Below are positions 13,317 through 28,165 of a stretch of 64,000 bases of DNA, one piece after another (the stretch's first letter is position 1; each line of letters opens with the position of its first letter). The notes under the pieces are model-generated. The model was not told the origin of the DNA and made no database searches. It saw only the letters and a list, made by a program, of their open reading frames with translations. Position numbers and translations under genes: made by a program. The DNA comes from Bolinopsis microptera (taxonomy: Eukaryota; Ctenophora; Tentaculata; Lobata; Bolinopsidae): contig NC_087081.1 in NCBI RefSeq assembly GCF_026151205.1, forward strand, positions 17,778,859 to 17,842,858, read 5' to 3'.

Positions 13317-16300
13317 CAAGTAAGTAAGTAGTAAGTAAGACACACATAACAAGTAAGTAAGGATCAGGGAGTATGACACACATAACAAGTAAGTAAGGAT
13401 CAGGGAGTATGACACACATAACAAGTAAGTAAGGATCAGGGAGTATGACACACATAACAAGTAAGTAAGGATCAGGGAGTATGACACACATAACAAGTAA
13501 GTAAGGATCAGGGAGAATGACACACATAACAAGTAAGTAAGGATCAGGGAGTATGACACACATAACAAGTAAGTAAGGATCAGGGAGTATGACACACATA
13601 ACAAGTAAGTAAGGATCAGGGAGTATGACACACATAACAAGTAAGTAAGGATCAGGGAGAATGACACACATAACAAGTAAGTAAGGATCAGGGAGTATGA
13701 CACACATAACAAGTAAGTAAGGATCAGGGAGTATGACACACATAACAAGTAAGTAAGGATCAGGGAGTATGACACACATAACAAGTAAGTAAGGATCAGG
13801 GAGTATGACACACATAACAAGTAAGTAAGGATCAGGGAGTATGACACACATAACAAGTAAGTAAGGATCAGGGAGTATGACACACATAACAAGTAAGTAA
13901 GGATCAGGGAGTATGACACACATAACAAGTAAGTAAGGATCAGGGAGTATGACACACATAACAAGTAAGTAAGGATCAGGGAGTATGACACACATAACAA
14001 GTAAGTAAGGATCAGGGAGTATGACACACATAACAAGTAAGTAAGGATCAGGGAGTATGACACACATAACAAGTAAGTAAGGATCAGGGAGTATGACACA
14101 CATAACAAGTAAGTAAGGATCAGGGAGTATGACACACATAACAAGTAAGTAAGGATCAGGGAGTATGACACACATAACAAGTAAGTAAGGATCAGGGAGT
14201 ATGACACACATAACAAGTAAGTAAGGATCAGGGAGTATGACACACATAACAAGTAAGTAAGGATCAGGGAGTATGACACACATAACAAGTAAGTAAGGAT
14301 CAGGGAGTATGACACACATAACAAGTAAGTAAGGATCAGGGAGTATGACACACATAACAAGTAAGTAAGGATCAGGGAGTATGACACACATAACAAGTAA
14401 GTAAGGATCAGGGAGTATGACACACATAACAAGTAAGTAAGGATCAGGGAGAATGACACACATAACAAGTAAGTAAGGATCAGGGAGTATGACACACATA
14501 ACAAGTAAGTAAGGATCAGGGAGTATGACACACATAACAAGTAAGTAAGGATCAGGGAGTATGACACACATAACAAGTAAGTAAGGATCAGGGAGTATGA
14601 CACACATAACAAGTAAGTAAGGATCAGGGAGTATGACACACATAACAAGTAAGTAAGGATCAGGGAGTATGACACACATAACAAGTAAGTAAGGATCAGG
14701 GAGTATGACACACATAACAAGTAAGTAAGGATCAGGGAGTATGACACACATAACAAGTAAGTAAGGATCAGGGAGTATGACACACATAACAAGTAAGTAA
14801 GGATCAGGGAGTATGACACACATAACAAGTAAGTAAGGATCAGGGAGTATGACACACATAACAAGTAAGTAAGGGATCAGGGAGTATGACACACATAACA
14901 ATAAGTAGGGATCTAGGGAGTATGAAACCACATAACAAGTAAGTAAGGATCAGGGAGTATGACACACATAACAAGTAAGTAAGGATCAGGGAGTATGACA
15001 CACATAACAAGTAAGTAAGGATCAGGGAGTATGACACACATAACAAGTAAGTAAGGATCAGGGAGTATGACACACATAACAAGTAAGTAAGGATCAGGGA
15101 GTATGACACACATAACAAGTAAGTAAGGATCAGGGAGTATGACACACATAACAAGTAAGTAAGGATCAGGGAGTATGACACACATAACAAGTAAGTAAGG
15201 ATCAGGGAGTATGACACACATAACAAGTAAGTAAGGATCAGGGAGAATGACACACATAACAAGTAAGTAAGGATCAGGGAGTATGACACACATAACAAGT
15301 AAGTAAGGATCAGGGAGTATGACACACATAACAAGTAAGTAAGGATCAGGGAGTATGACACACATAACAAGTAAGTAAGGATCAGGGAGTATGACACACA
15401 TAACAAGTAAGTAAGGATCAGGGAGAATGACACACATAACAAGTAAGTAAGGATCAGGGAGTATGACACACATAACAAGTAAGTAAGGATCAGGGAGTAT
15501 GACACACATAACAAGTAAGTAAGGATCAGGGAGTATGACACACATAACAAGTAAGTAAGGATCAGGGAGTATGACACACATAACAAGTAAGTAAGGATCA
15601 GGGAGTATGACACACATAACAAGTAAGTAAGGATCAGGGAGTATGACACACATAACAAGTAAGTAAGGATCAGGGAGTATGACACACATAACAAGTAAGT
15701 AAGGATCAGGGAGTATGACACACATAACAAGTAAGTAAGGATCAGGGAGTATGACACACATAACAAGTAAGTAAGGATCAGGGAGTATGACACACATAAC
15801 AAGTAAGTAAGGATCAGGGAGTATGACACACATAACAAGTAAGTAAGGATCAGGGAGTATGACACACATAACAAGTAAGTAAGGATCAGGGAGTATGACA
15901 CACATAACAAGTAAGTAAGGATCAGGGAGTATGACACACATAACAAGTAAGTAAGGATCAGGGAGTATGACACACATAACAAGTAAGTAAGGATCAGGGA
16001 GTATGACACACATAACAAGTAAGTAAGGATCAGGGAGTATGACACACATAACAAGTAAGTAAGGATCAGGGAGTATGACACACATAACAAGTAAGTAAGG
16101 ATCAGGGAGTATGACACACATAACAAGTAAGTAAGGATCAGGGAGTATGACACACATAACAAGTAAGTAAGGATCAGGGAGTATGACACACATAACAAGT
16201 AAGTAAGGATCAGGGAGTATGACACACATAACAAGTAAGTAAGGATCAGGGAGTATGACACACATAACAAGTAAGTAAGGATCAGGGAGTATGACACACA

Positions 16301-19300
16301 TAACAAGTAAGTAAGGATCAGGGAGTATGACACACATAACAAGTAAGTAAGGATCAGGGAGTATGACACACATAACAAGTAAGTAAGGATCAGGGAGTAT
16401 GACACACATAACAAGTAAGTAAGGATCAGGGAGTATGACACACATAACAAGTAAGTAAGGATCAGGGAGTATGACACACATAACAAGTAAGTAAGGATCA
16501 GGGAGTATGACACACATAACAAGTAAGTAAGGATCAGGGAGTATGACACACATAACAAGTAAGTAAGGATCAGGGAGTATGACACACATAACAAGTAAGT
16601 AAGGATCAGGGAGTATGACACACATAACAAGTAAGTAAGGATCAGGGAGTATGACACACATAACAAGTAAGTAAGGATCAGGGAGTATGACACACATAAC
16701 AAGTAAGTAAGGATCAGGGAGTATGACACACATAACAAGTAAGTAAGGATCAGGGAGTATGACACACATAACAAGTAAGTAAGGATCAGGGAGTATGACA
16801 CACATAACAAGTAAGTAAGGATCAGGGAGTATGACACACATAACAAGTAAGTAAGGATCAGGGAGTATGACACACATAACAAGTAAGTAAGGATCAGGGA
16901 GTATGACACACATAACAAGTAAGTAAGGATCAGGGAGTATGACACACATAACAAGTAAGTAAGGATCAGGGAGTATGACACACATAACAAGTAAGTAAGG
17001 ATCAGGGAGTATGACACACATAACAAGTAAGTAAGGATCAGGGAGTATGACACACATAACAAGTAAGTAAGGATCAGGGAGTATGACACACATAACAAGT
17101 AAGTAAGGATCAGGGAGTATGACACACATAACAAGTAAGTAAGGATCAGGGAGTATGACACACATAACAAGTAAGTAAGGGATCAGGGAGTATGACACAC
17201 ATAACAAGTAAGTAAGGATCAGGGAGTATGACACACATAACAAGTAAGTAAGGATCAGGGAGTATGACACACATAACAAGTAAGTAAGGATCAGGGAGTA
17301 TGACACACATAACAAGTAAGTAGGGATCAGGGAGTATGACACACATAACAAGTAAGTAAGGATCAGGGAGTATGACACACATAACAAGTAAGTAAGGATC
17401 AGGGAGTATGACACACATAACAAGTAAGTAAGGATCAGGGAGTATGACACACATAACAAGTAAGTAGGGATCAGGGAGTATGACACACATAACAAGTAAG
17501 TAAGGATCAGGGAGTATGACACACATAACAAGTAAGTAAGGATCAGGGAGAATGACACACATAACAAGTAAGTAAGGATCAGGGAGTATGACACACATAA
17601 CAAGTAAGTAGGGATCAGGGAGTATGACACACATAACAAGTAAGTAAGGATCAGGGAGAATGACACACATAACAAGTAAGTAAGGATCAGGGAGTATGAC
17701 ACACATAACAAGTAAGTAAGGATCAGGGAGAATGACACACATAACAAGTAAGTAGGGATCAGGGAGTATGACACACATAACAAGTAAGTAGGGATCAGGG
17801 AGTATGACACACATAACAAGTAAGTAAGGATCAGGGAGTATGACACACATAACAAGTAAGTAAGGATCAGGGAGTATGACACACATAACAAGTAAGTAAG
17901 GATCAGGGAGTATGACACACATAACAAGTAAGTAAGGATCAGGGAGAATGACACACATAACAAGTAAGTAAGGATCAGGGAGTATGACACACATAACAAG
18001 TAAGTAAGGATCAGGGAGTATGACACACATAACAAGTAAGTAAGGATCAGGGAGTATGACACACATAACAAGTAAGTAAGGATCAGGGAGTATGACACAC
18101 ATAACAAGTAAGTAAGGATCAGGGAGTATGACACACATAACAAGTAAGTAAGGATCAGGGAGTATGACACACATAACAAGTAAGTAAGGATCAGGGAGTA
18201 TGACACACATAACAAGTAAGTAAGGATCAGGGAGTATGACACACATAACAAGTAAGTAAGGATCAGGGAGTATGACACACATAACAAGTAAGTAAGGATC
18301 AGGGAGTATGACACACATAACAAGTAAGTAAGGATCAGGGAGAATGACACACATAACAAGTAAGTAAGGATCAGGGAGTATGACACACATAACAAGTAAG
18401 TAAGGATCAGGGAGTATGACACACATAACAAGTAAGTAAGGATCAGGGAGTATGACACACATAACAAGTAAGTAAGGATCAGGGAGTATGACACACATAA
18501 CAAGTAAGTAAGGATCAGGGAGTATGACACACATAACAAGTAAGTAAGGATCAGGGAGTATGACACACATAACAAGTAAGTAAGGATCAGGGAGTATGAC
18601 ACACATAACAAGTAAGTAAGGATCAGGGAGTATGACACACATAACAAGTAAGTAAGGATCAGGGAGTATGACACACATAACAAGTAAGTAAGGATCAGGG
18701 AGTATGACACACATAACAAGTAAGTAAGGATCAGGGAGTATGACACACATAACAAGTAAGTAAGGATCAGGGAGTATGACACACATAACAAGTAAGTAAG
18801 GATCAGGGAGTATGACACACATAACAAGTAAGTAAGGATCAGGGAGTATGACACACATAACAAGTAAGTAAGGATCAGGGAGTATGACACACATAACAAG
18901 TAAGTAAGGATCAGGGAGTATGACACACATAACAAGTAAGTAAGGATCAGGGAGTATGACACACATAACAAGTAAGTAAGGATCAGGGAGTATGACACAC
19001 ATAACAAGTAAGTAAGGATCAGGGAGTATGACACACATAACAAGTAAGTAAGGATCAGGGAGTATGACACACATAACAAGTAAGTAAGGATCAGGGAGTA
19101 TGACACACATAACAAGTAAGTAAGGATCAGGGAGTATGACACACATAACAAGTAAGTAAGGATCAGGGAGTATGACACACATAACAAGTAAGTAAGGATC
19201 AGGGAGTATGACACACATAACAAGTAAGTAAGGATCAGGGAGTATGACACACATAACAAGTAAGTAAGGATCAGGGAGTATGACACACATAACAAGTAAG

Positions 19301-22300
19301 TAAGGATCAGGGAGTATGACACACATAACAAGTAAGTAAGGATCAGGGAGTATGACACACATAACAAGTAAGTAAGGATCAGGGAGTATGACACACATAA
19401 CAAGTAAGTAAGGATCAGGGAGTATGACACACATAACAAGTAAGTAAGGATCAGGGAGTATGACACACATAACAAGTAAGTAAGGATCAGGGAGTATGAC
19501 ACACATAACAAGTAAGTAAGGATCAGGGAGTATGACACACATAACAAGTAAGTAAGGATCAGGGAGTATGACACACATAACAAGTAAGTAAGGATCAGGG
19601 AGTATGACACACATAACAAGTAAGTAAGGATCAGGGAGTATGACACACATAACAAGTAAGTAAGGATCAGGGAGTATGACACACATAACAAGTAAGTAAG
19701 GATCAGGGAGTATGACACACATAACAAGTAAGTAAGGATCAGGGAGTATGACACACATAACAAGTAAGTAAGGATCAGGGAGTATGACACACATAACAAG
19801 TAAGTAAGGATCAGGGAGTATGACACACATAACAAGTAAGTAAGGATCAGGGAGTATGACACACATAACAAGTAAGTAAGGATCAGGGAGTATGACACAC
19901 ATAACAAGTAAGTAAGGATCAGGGAGTATGACACACATAACAAGTAAGTAAGGATCAGGGAGTATGACACACATAACAAGTAAGTAAGGATCAGGGAGAA
20001 TGACACACATAACAAGTAAGTAAGGATCAGGGAGTATGACACACATAACAAGTAAGTAAGGATCAGGGAGTATGACACACATAACAAGTAAGTAAGGATC
20101 AGGGAGTATGACACACATAACAAGTAAGTAAGGATCAGGGAGTATGACACACATAACAAGTAAGTAAGGATCAGGGAGTATGACACACATAACAAGTAAG
20201 TAAGGATCAGGGAGAATGACACACATAACAAGTAAGTAAGGATCAGGGAGTATGACACACATAACAAGTAAGTAAGGATCAGGGAGAATGACACACATAA
20301 CAAGTAAGTAAGGATCAGGGAGTATGACACACATAACAAGTAAGTAAGGATCAGGGAGTATGACACACATAACAAGTAAGTAAGGATCAGGGAGTATGAC
20401 ACACATAACAAGTAAGTAAGGATCAGGGAGTATGACACACATAACAAGTAAGTAAGGATCAGGGAGTATGACACACATAACAAGTAAGTAAGGATCAGGG
20501 AGTATGACACACATAACAAGTAAGTAAGGATCAGGGAGTATGACACACATAACAAGTAAGTAAGGATCAGGGAGTATGACACACATAACAAGTAAGTAAG
20601 GATCAGGGAGTATGACACACATAACAAGTAAGTAAGGATCAGGGAGTATGACACACATAACAAGTAAGTAAGGATCAGGGAGTATGACACACATAACAAG
20701 TAAGTAAGGATCAGGGAGTATGACACACATAACAAGTAAGTAAGGATCAGGGAGTATGACACACATAACAAGTAAGTAAGGATCAGGGAGTATGACACAC
20801 ATAACAAGTAAGTAAGGATCAGGGAGTATGACACACATAACAAGTAAGTAAGGATCAGGGAGTATGACACACATAACAAGTAAGTAAGGATCAGGGAGTA
20901 TGACACACATAACAAGTAAGTAAGGATCAGGGAGTATGACACACATAACAAGTAAGTAAGGATCAGGGAGTATGACACACATAACAAGTAAGTAAGGATC
21001 AGGGAGTATGACACACATAACAAGTAAGTAAGGATCAGGGAGTATGACACACATAACAAGTAAGTAAGGATCAGGGAGTATGACACACATAACAAGTAAG
21101 TAAGGATCAGGGAGTATGACACACATAACAAGTAAGTAAGGATCAGGGAGTATGACACACATAACAAGTAAGTAAGGATCAGGGAGTATGACACACATAA
21201 CAAGTAAGTAAGGATCAGGGAGTATGACACACATAACAAGTAAGTAAGGATCAGGGAGTATGACACACATAACAAGTAAGTAAGGATCAGGGAGTATGAC
21301 ACACATAACAAGTAAGTAAGGATCAGGGAGTATGACACACATAACAAGTAAGTAAGGATCAGGGAGTATGACACACATAACAAGTAAGTAAGGATCAGGG
21401 AGTATGACACACATAACAAGTAAGTAAGGATCAGGGAGTATGACACACATAACAAGTAAGTAAGGATCAGGGAGTATGACACACATAACAAGTAAGTAAG
21501 GATCAGGGAGTATGACACACATAACAAGTAAGTAAGGATCAGGGAGTATGACACACATAACAAGTAAGTAAGGATCAGGGAGTATGACACACATAACAAG
21601 TAAGTAAGGATCAGGGAGTATGACACACATAACAAGTAAGTAAGGATCAGGGAGTATGACACACATAACAAGTAAGTAAGGATCAGGGAGTATGACACAC
21701 ATAACAAGTAAGTAAGGATCAGGGAGTATGACACACATAACAAGTAAGTAAGGATCAGGGAGTATGACACACATAACAAGTAAGTAAGGATCAGGGAGTA
21801 TGACACACATAACAAGTAAGTAAGGATCAGGGAGTATGACACACATAACAAGTAAGTAAGGATCAGGGAGTATGACACACATAACAAGTAAGTAAGGATC
21901 AGGGAGTATGACACACATAACAAGTAAGTAAGGATCAGGGAGTATGACACACATAACAAGTAAGTAAGGATCAGGGAGTATGACACACATAACAAGTAAG
22001 TAAGGATCAGGGAGTATGACACACATAACAAGTAAGTAAGGATCAGGGAGTATGACACACATAACAAGTAAGTAAGGATCAGGGAGTATGACACACATAA
22101 CAAGTAAGTAAGGATCAGGGAGTATGACACACATAACAAGTAAGTAAGGATCAGGGAGTATGACACACATAACAAGTAAGTAAGGATCAGGGAGTATGAC
22201 ACACATAACAAGTAAGTAAGGATCAGGGAGTATGACACACATAACAAGTAAGTAAGGATCAGGGAGTATGACACACATAACAAGTAAGTAAGGATCAGGG

Positions 22301-25300
22301 AGTATGACACACATAACAAGTAAGTAAGGATCAGGGAGTATGACACACATAACAAGTAAGTAAGGATCAGGGAGTATGACACACATAACAAGTAAGTAAG
22401 GATCAGGGAGTATGACACACATAACAAGTAAGTAAGGATCAGGGAGTATGACACACATAACAAGTAAGTAAGGATCAGGGAGTATGACACACATAACAAG
22501 TAAGTAAGGATCAGGGAGTATGACACACATAACAAGTAAGTAAGGATCAGGGAGTATGACACACATAACAAGTAAGTAAGGATCAGGGAGTATGACACAC
22601 ATAACAAGTAAGTAAGGATCAGGGAGTATGACACACATAACAAGTAAGTAAGGATCAGGGAGTATGACACACATAACAAGTAAGTAAGGATCAGGGAGTA
22701 TGACACACATAACAAGTAAGTAAGGATCAGGGAGTATGACACACATAACAAGTAAGTAAGGATCAGGGAGTATGACACACATAACAAGTAAGTAAGGATC
22801 AGGGAGTATGACACACATAACAAGTAAGTAAGGATCAGGGAGTATGACACACATAACAAGTAAGTAAGGATCAGGGAGTATGACACACATAACAAGTAAG
22901 TAAGGATCAGGGAGTATGACACACATAACAAGTAAGTAAGGATCAGGGAGTATGACACACATAACAAGTAAGTAAGGATCAGGGAGTATGACACACATAA
23001 CAAGTAAGTAAGGATCAGGGAGTATGACACACATAACAAGTAAGTAAGGATCAGGGAGTATGACACACATAACAAGTAAGTAAGGATCAGGGAGTATGAC
23101 ACACATAACAAGTAAGTAAGGATCAGGGAGTATGACACACATAACAAGTAAGTAAGGATCAGGGAGTATGACACACATAACAAGTAAGTAAGGATCAGGG
23201 AGTATGACACACATAACAAGTAAGTAAGGATCAGGGAGTATGACACACATAACAAGTAAGTAAGGATCAGGGAGTATGACACACATAACAAGTAAGTAAG
23301 GATCAGGGAGTATGACACACATAACAAGTAAGTAAGGATCAGGGAGTATGACACACATAACAAGTAAGTAAGGATCAGGGAGTATGACACACATAACAAG
23401 TAAGTAAGGATCAGGGAGTATGACACACATAACAAGTAAGTAAGGATCAGGGAGTATGACACACATAACAAGTAAGTAAGGATCAGGGAGTATGACACAC
23501 ATAACAAGTAAGTAAGGATCAGGGAGTATGACACACATAACAAGTAAGTAAGGATCAGGGAGTATGACACACATAACAAGTAAGTAAGGATCAGGGAGTA
23601 TGACACACATAACAAGTAAGTAAGGATCAGGGAGTATGACACACATAACAAGTAAGTAAGGATCAGGGAGTATGACACACATAACAAGTAAGTAAGGATC
23701 AGGGAGTATGACACACATAACAAGTAAGTAAGGATCAGGGAGTATGACACACATAACAAGTAAGTAAGGATCAGGGAGTATGACACACATAACAAGTAAG
23801 TAAGGATCAGGGAGTATGACACACATAACAAGTAAGTAAGGATCAGGGAGTATGACACACATAACAAGTAAGTAAGGATCAGGGAGTATGACACACATAA
23901 CAAGTAAGTAAGGATCAGGGAGTATGACACACATAACAAGTAAGTAAGGATCAGGGAGTATGACACACATAACAAGTAAGTAAGGATCAGGGAGTATGAC
24001 ACACATAACAAGTAAGTAAGGATCAGGGAGTATGACACACATAACAAGTAAGTAAGGATCAGGGAGTATGACACACATAACAAGTAAGTAAGGATCAGGG
24101 AGTATGACACACATAACAAGTAAGTAAGGATCAGGGAGTATGACACACATAACAAGTAAGTAAGGATCAGGGAGTATGACACACATAACAAGTAAGTAAG
24201 GATCAGGGAGTATGACACACATAACAAGTAAGTAAGGATCAGGGAGTATGACACACATAACAAGTAAGTAAGGATCAGGGAGTATGACACACATAACAAG
24301 TAAGTAAGGATCAGGGAGTATGACACACATAACAAGTAAGTAAGGATCAGGGAGTATGACACACATAACAAGTAAGTAAGGATCAGGGAGTATGACACAC
24401 ATAACAAGTAAGTAAGGATCAGGGAGTATGACACACATAACAAGTAAGTAAGGATCAGGGAGTATGACACACATAACAAGTAAGTAAGGATCAGGGAGTA
24501 TGACACACATAACAAGTAAGTAAGGATCAGGGAGTATGACACACATAACAAGTAAGTAAGGATCAGGGAGTATGACACACATAACAAGTAAGTAAGGATC
24601 AGGGAGTATGACACACATAACAAGTAAGTAAGGATCAGGGAGTATGACACACATAACAAGTAAGTAAGGATCAGGGAGTATGACACACATAACAAGTAAG
24701 TAAGGATCAGGGAGTATGACACACATAACAAGTAAGTAAGGATCAGGGAGTATGACACACATAACAAGTAAGTAAGGATCAGGGAGTATGACACACATAA
24801 CAAGTAAGTAAGGATCAGGGAGTATGACACACATAACAAGTAAGTAAGGATCAGGGAGTATGACACACATAACAAGTAAGTAAGGATCAGGGAGTATGAC
24901 ACACATAACAAGTAAGTAAGGATCAGGGAGTATGACACACATAACAAGTAAGTAAGGATCAGGGAGTATGACACACATAACAAGTAAGTAAGGATCAGGG
25001 AGTATGACACACATAACAAGTAAGTAAGGATCAGGGAGTATGACACACATAACAAGTAAGTAAGGATCAGGGAGTATGACACACATAACAAGTAAGTAAG
25101 GATCAGGGAGTATGACACACATAACAAGTAAGTAAGGATCAGGGAGTATGACACACATAACAAGTAAGTAAGGATCAGGGAGTATGACACACATAACAAG
25201 TAAGTAAGGATCAGGGAGTATGACACACATAACAAGTAAGTAAGGATCAGGGAGTATGACACACATAACAAGTAAGTAAGGATCAGGGAGTATGACACAC

Positions 25301-26427
25301 ATAACAAGTAAGTAAGGATCAGGGAGTATGACACACATAACAAGTAAGTAAGGATCAGGGAGTATGACACACATAACAAGTAAGTAAGGATCAGGGAGTA
25401 TGACACACATAACAAGTAAGTAAGGATCAGGGAGTATGACACACATAACAAGTAAGTAAGGATCAGGGAGTATGACACACATAACAAGTAAGTAAGGATC
25501 AGGGAGTATGACACACATAACAAGTAAGTAAGGATCAGGGAGTATGACACACATAACAAGTAAGTAAGGATCAGGGAGTATGACACACATAACAAGTAAG
25601 TAAGGATCAGGGAGTATGACACACATAACAAGTAAGTAAGGATCAGGGAGTATGACACACATAACAAGTAAGTAAGGATCAGGGAGTATGACACACATAA
25701 CAAGTAAGTAAGGATCAGGGAGTATGACACACATAACAAGTAAGTAAGGATCAGGGAGTATGACACACATAACAAGTAAGTAAGGATCAGGGAGTATGAC
25801 ACACATAACAAGTAAGTAAGGATCAGGGAGTATGACACACATAACAAGTAAGTAAGGATCAGGGAGAATGACACACATAACAAGTAAGTAAGGATCAGGG
25901 AGTATGACACACATAACAAGTAAGTAAGGATCAGGGAGTATGACACACATAACAAGTAAGTAAGGATCAGGGAGTATGACACACATAACAAGTAAGTAAG
26001 GATCAGGGAGTATGACACACATAACAAGTAAGTAAGGATCAGGGAGTATGACACACATAACAAGTAAGTAAGGATCAGGGAGTATGACACACATAACAAG
26101 TAAGTAAGGATCAGGGAGTATGACACACATAACAAGTAAGTAAGGATCAGGGAGTATGACACACATAACAAGTAAGTAAGGATCAGGGAGTATGACACAC
26201 ATAACAAGTAAGTAAGGATCAGGGAGTATGACACACATAACAAGTAAGTAAGGATCAGGGAGTATGACACACATAACAAGTAAGTAAGGATCAGGGAGTA
26301 TGACACACATAACAAGTAAGTAAAGATCAGGGAGTATGACACACATAACTAAGTAAGTAAGGATCAGGGAGTATGACACACATAACAAGTAAGTAAGGAT
26401 CAGGGAGAATGACACACATAACTCCGG
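13317..26427. repeat. 13-kb megasatellite of a 36-bp unit (~363 copies)
   Basis: The unit starts GTAAGTAAGGATCAGGGAGT and continues ATGACACACATAACAA. Copies are almost identical. The main variants are AGAATG for AGTATG (scattered at both ends) and TAGGGATC for TAAGGATC (only about 17320-17800). One degenerate junction is at about 14870-14936, and single-base indels occur near 17180, 26326 and 26349. From about 20290 to 25865, roughly 155 successive units show no variation that I could see. Because 36 is divisible by 3, two minus-strand frames stay open for thousands of codons, but these are satellite artefacts. The array fills guanylate kinase intron 3. Confidence 0.97.
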
Positions 26428-26485
26428 CATGCGCAGGGATTATATTTCAATTTTTACCGCAACGCACGGAAAAATTGATTATTCT
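26410..26485 (+). repeat. Dispersed repeat abutting the satellite (second copy at 43617-43692)
   Basis: The satellite's last ACACACATAAC runs directly into CCGGCATGCGCAGGGATTAT and an AT-rich tail. At 43617-43692 the same arrangement occurs without any satellite: ACACACATAA, then GCCGGCACGCACAGGGATTA. The satellite unit therefore shares its end with a dispersed repeat family and may have grown from a copy of it. Confidence 0.75.
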
Positions 26486-26817
26486 TACCCGGAGGTGTTT
26501 ATAATGAAATCATACTACAATACTTAGGGAAACAGCTTAATGAGGGTATCAAAGTTGGTCTCCCAGCATTTTCTTGTGATTTAAAACCACTAATTAACTC
26601 TATAACTCCACTTTTGACCTATTTGGCGGCCATTTATTAATTCCATAATTGCACCGGTATTTGGTAGATTTTTTTCCAGGGGGTGCGATTACAAAACTAA
26701 TTGCACTGTTTTGAGAGTGACCGAAATCTTATTAGGTACGATTACTAAACTAATTGCAATGCATATTCCCTGAAAGATGCTGTAAATCATGCCTCAGGCA
26801 GATGCTTAGACTAAGAG

Positions 26818-26943
26818 AGCACCTCGTAAAATGAGGACCCAACTCAAACCGAGTATTTTACTACTGTGAGGTGCTGATTCAAGTATTGACTTGAATCAAC
26901 TACCTGAGGTAGTTTAGCGACCGTTAGTGCAATGGTCGCTAAA
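26818..26943. other. Cluster of four adjacent perfect hairpins
   Basis: Arms: AGCACCTC 26818-26825 with GAGGTGCT 26868-26875; TGATTCAAGT 26875-26884 with ACTTGAATCA 26889-26898; ACTACC 26899-26904 with GGTAGT 26908-26913; TTTAGCGACC 26913-26922 with GGTCGCTAAA 26934-26943. The hairpins abut with almost no spacing. This could be a folded non-coding RNA or the subterminal region of a DNA transposon. No known RNA family is recognised. Confidence 0.6.
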
Positions 26944-27461
26944 ACTAAATTTTCGGGCATAAATTTAAATTTATAGTTTAGGACAACATCTTTCCTTGTG
27001 TTTGGAATAAGTCAAGCCTTACATTGCATTAACGCAACACAGTATGAGGCAGGGCAGATTTCTCACGGTGTCGGGGGCTAATCTCCTTATCAGTGTGTCA
27101 CGTGACAATTATTCCTCGAAACCAGTAATACGGGGTGTCACGTGATAGTAATTCGTCGAAATGGTAGGTCCACGTGACCTCTGCGTACGAGTCACCAGAA
27201 CGAATCATCTTCAAGCATACACGGCGTGTGCCAACGTATTTAGTGCTCTGAGACCCTGAGGCGTTGTGCGACCCGCTGTTCAGCTGTTGTCTCTTTATTT
27301 TGAAAGTTGATTGTTTGCTGCCGTGTTTGGTGTAGTTCACTAGTTTAGTAGATCCACAATGTTGCTAGGCTTTGATTTTACATTTTAATATTATAATTCA
27401 CCGTCTTTTGCCACTTCTTAATTTTAATTTTATCTCATGCATCTATTTTATATTCGAACCA

Positions 27462-27493
<32 letters not shown>

Positions 27494-27837
27494 TTTAATT
27501 AAAAAAAAAAAAACCATTACCTTCTTATTTATAGTTCTTCGGCCTTTTTTATATTTATCAGATTTTACGAGCCTTTTTTTAAGAGATAAGGTTTTTGGGA
27601 GATAAGGCACTTCTGAAATTGTCACCGAGGATTAGTCGAGATTTGGTGCTCTTCTTGATTTATTAGTTTTCTATCGTTACGAGAGCGTTTTATTTAGTAC
27701 AATTCACCAAGTCTAAGACTTGTTTAAATACAGACTCCATCAGCCTTCTACCTTTCTTGTTTATAAACAGACTGAGCCATCACATCGGGAATTACAGCTC
27801 ACTGGAGTTCACTGTCAGCGCTTCGTACAGCCACTAT

Positions 27838-28165
27838 AACCGTCGCGAGTTACAGACTTCTCATCTCCTCGTTTATCGGGAGTTTAAATATTAAGATCGT
27901 ATCTTGTTTTAGACAGGTACACCTGCACCCGTAGCTTGTTTCAGACAGTCACCTTTATTTGTTAACTCCTCGTTTATCAAGAGCAGCCAGTAGGTTTTAG
28001 ACCTTGTTTGATACAGGTTCATTTTAGCTCTAGTAGTAGTACTAGTAGTGTTATTTCCTCGTTCATCGGGAGTTGTCACTAATTTATCAGCGCATATCTC
28101 GATTCTCGTTTCAAACAGATACATCGTTCCTTACTCCTCGTTTATCGGGAGCCGCGTACGTAAAT
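27838..28165. repeat. Diverged ~85-bp tandem repeat
   Basis: Four or five imperfect copies are marked by TCCTCGTTTATCGGGAG (27868, 27966 as a variant, 28053, 28135) alternating with a TTGTTTCAGACAG-like block (about 27904, 27938, 28005, 28107). Divergence is high, so this is an old array. Confidence 0.55.

Noticed and set aside
13225-26430. Minus-strand open frames of 500 to 3,800 codons with 12-residue repeats (hydrophobic, membrane-like)
   Set aside because: They follow only from a 36-bp unit lacking stops in two frames. Both overlapping frames are equally open, and single-base indels simply switch frames. The region is intronic.
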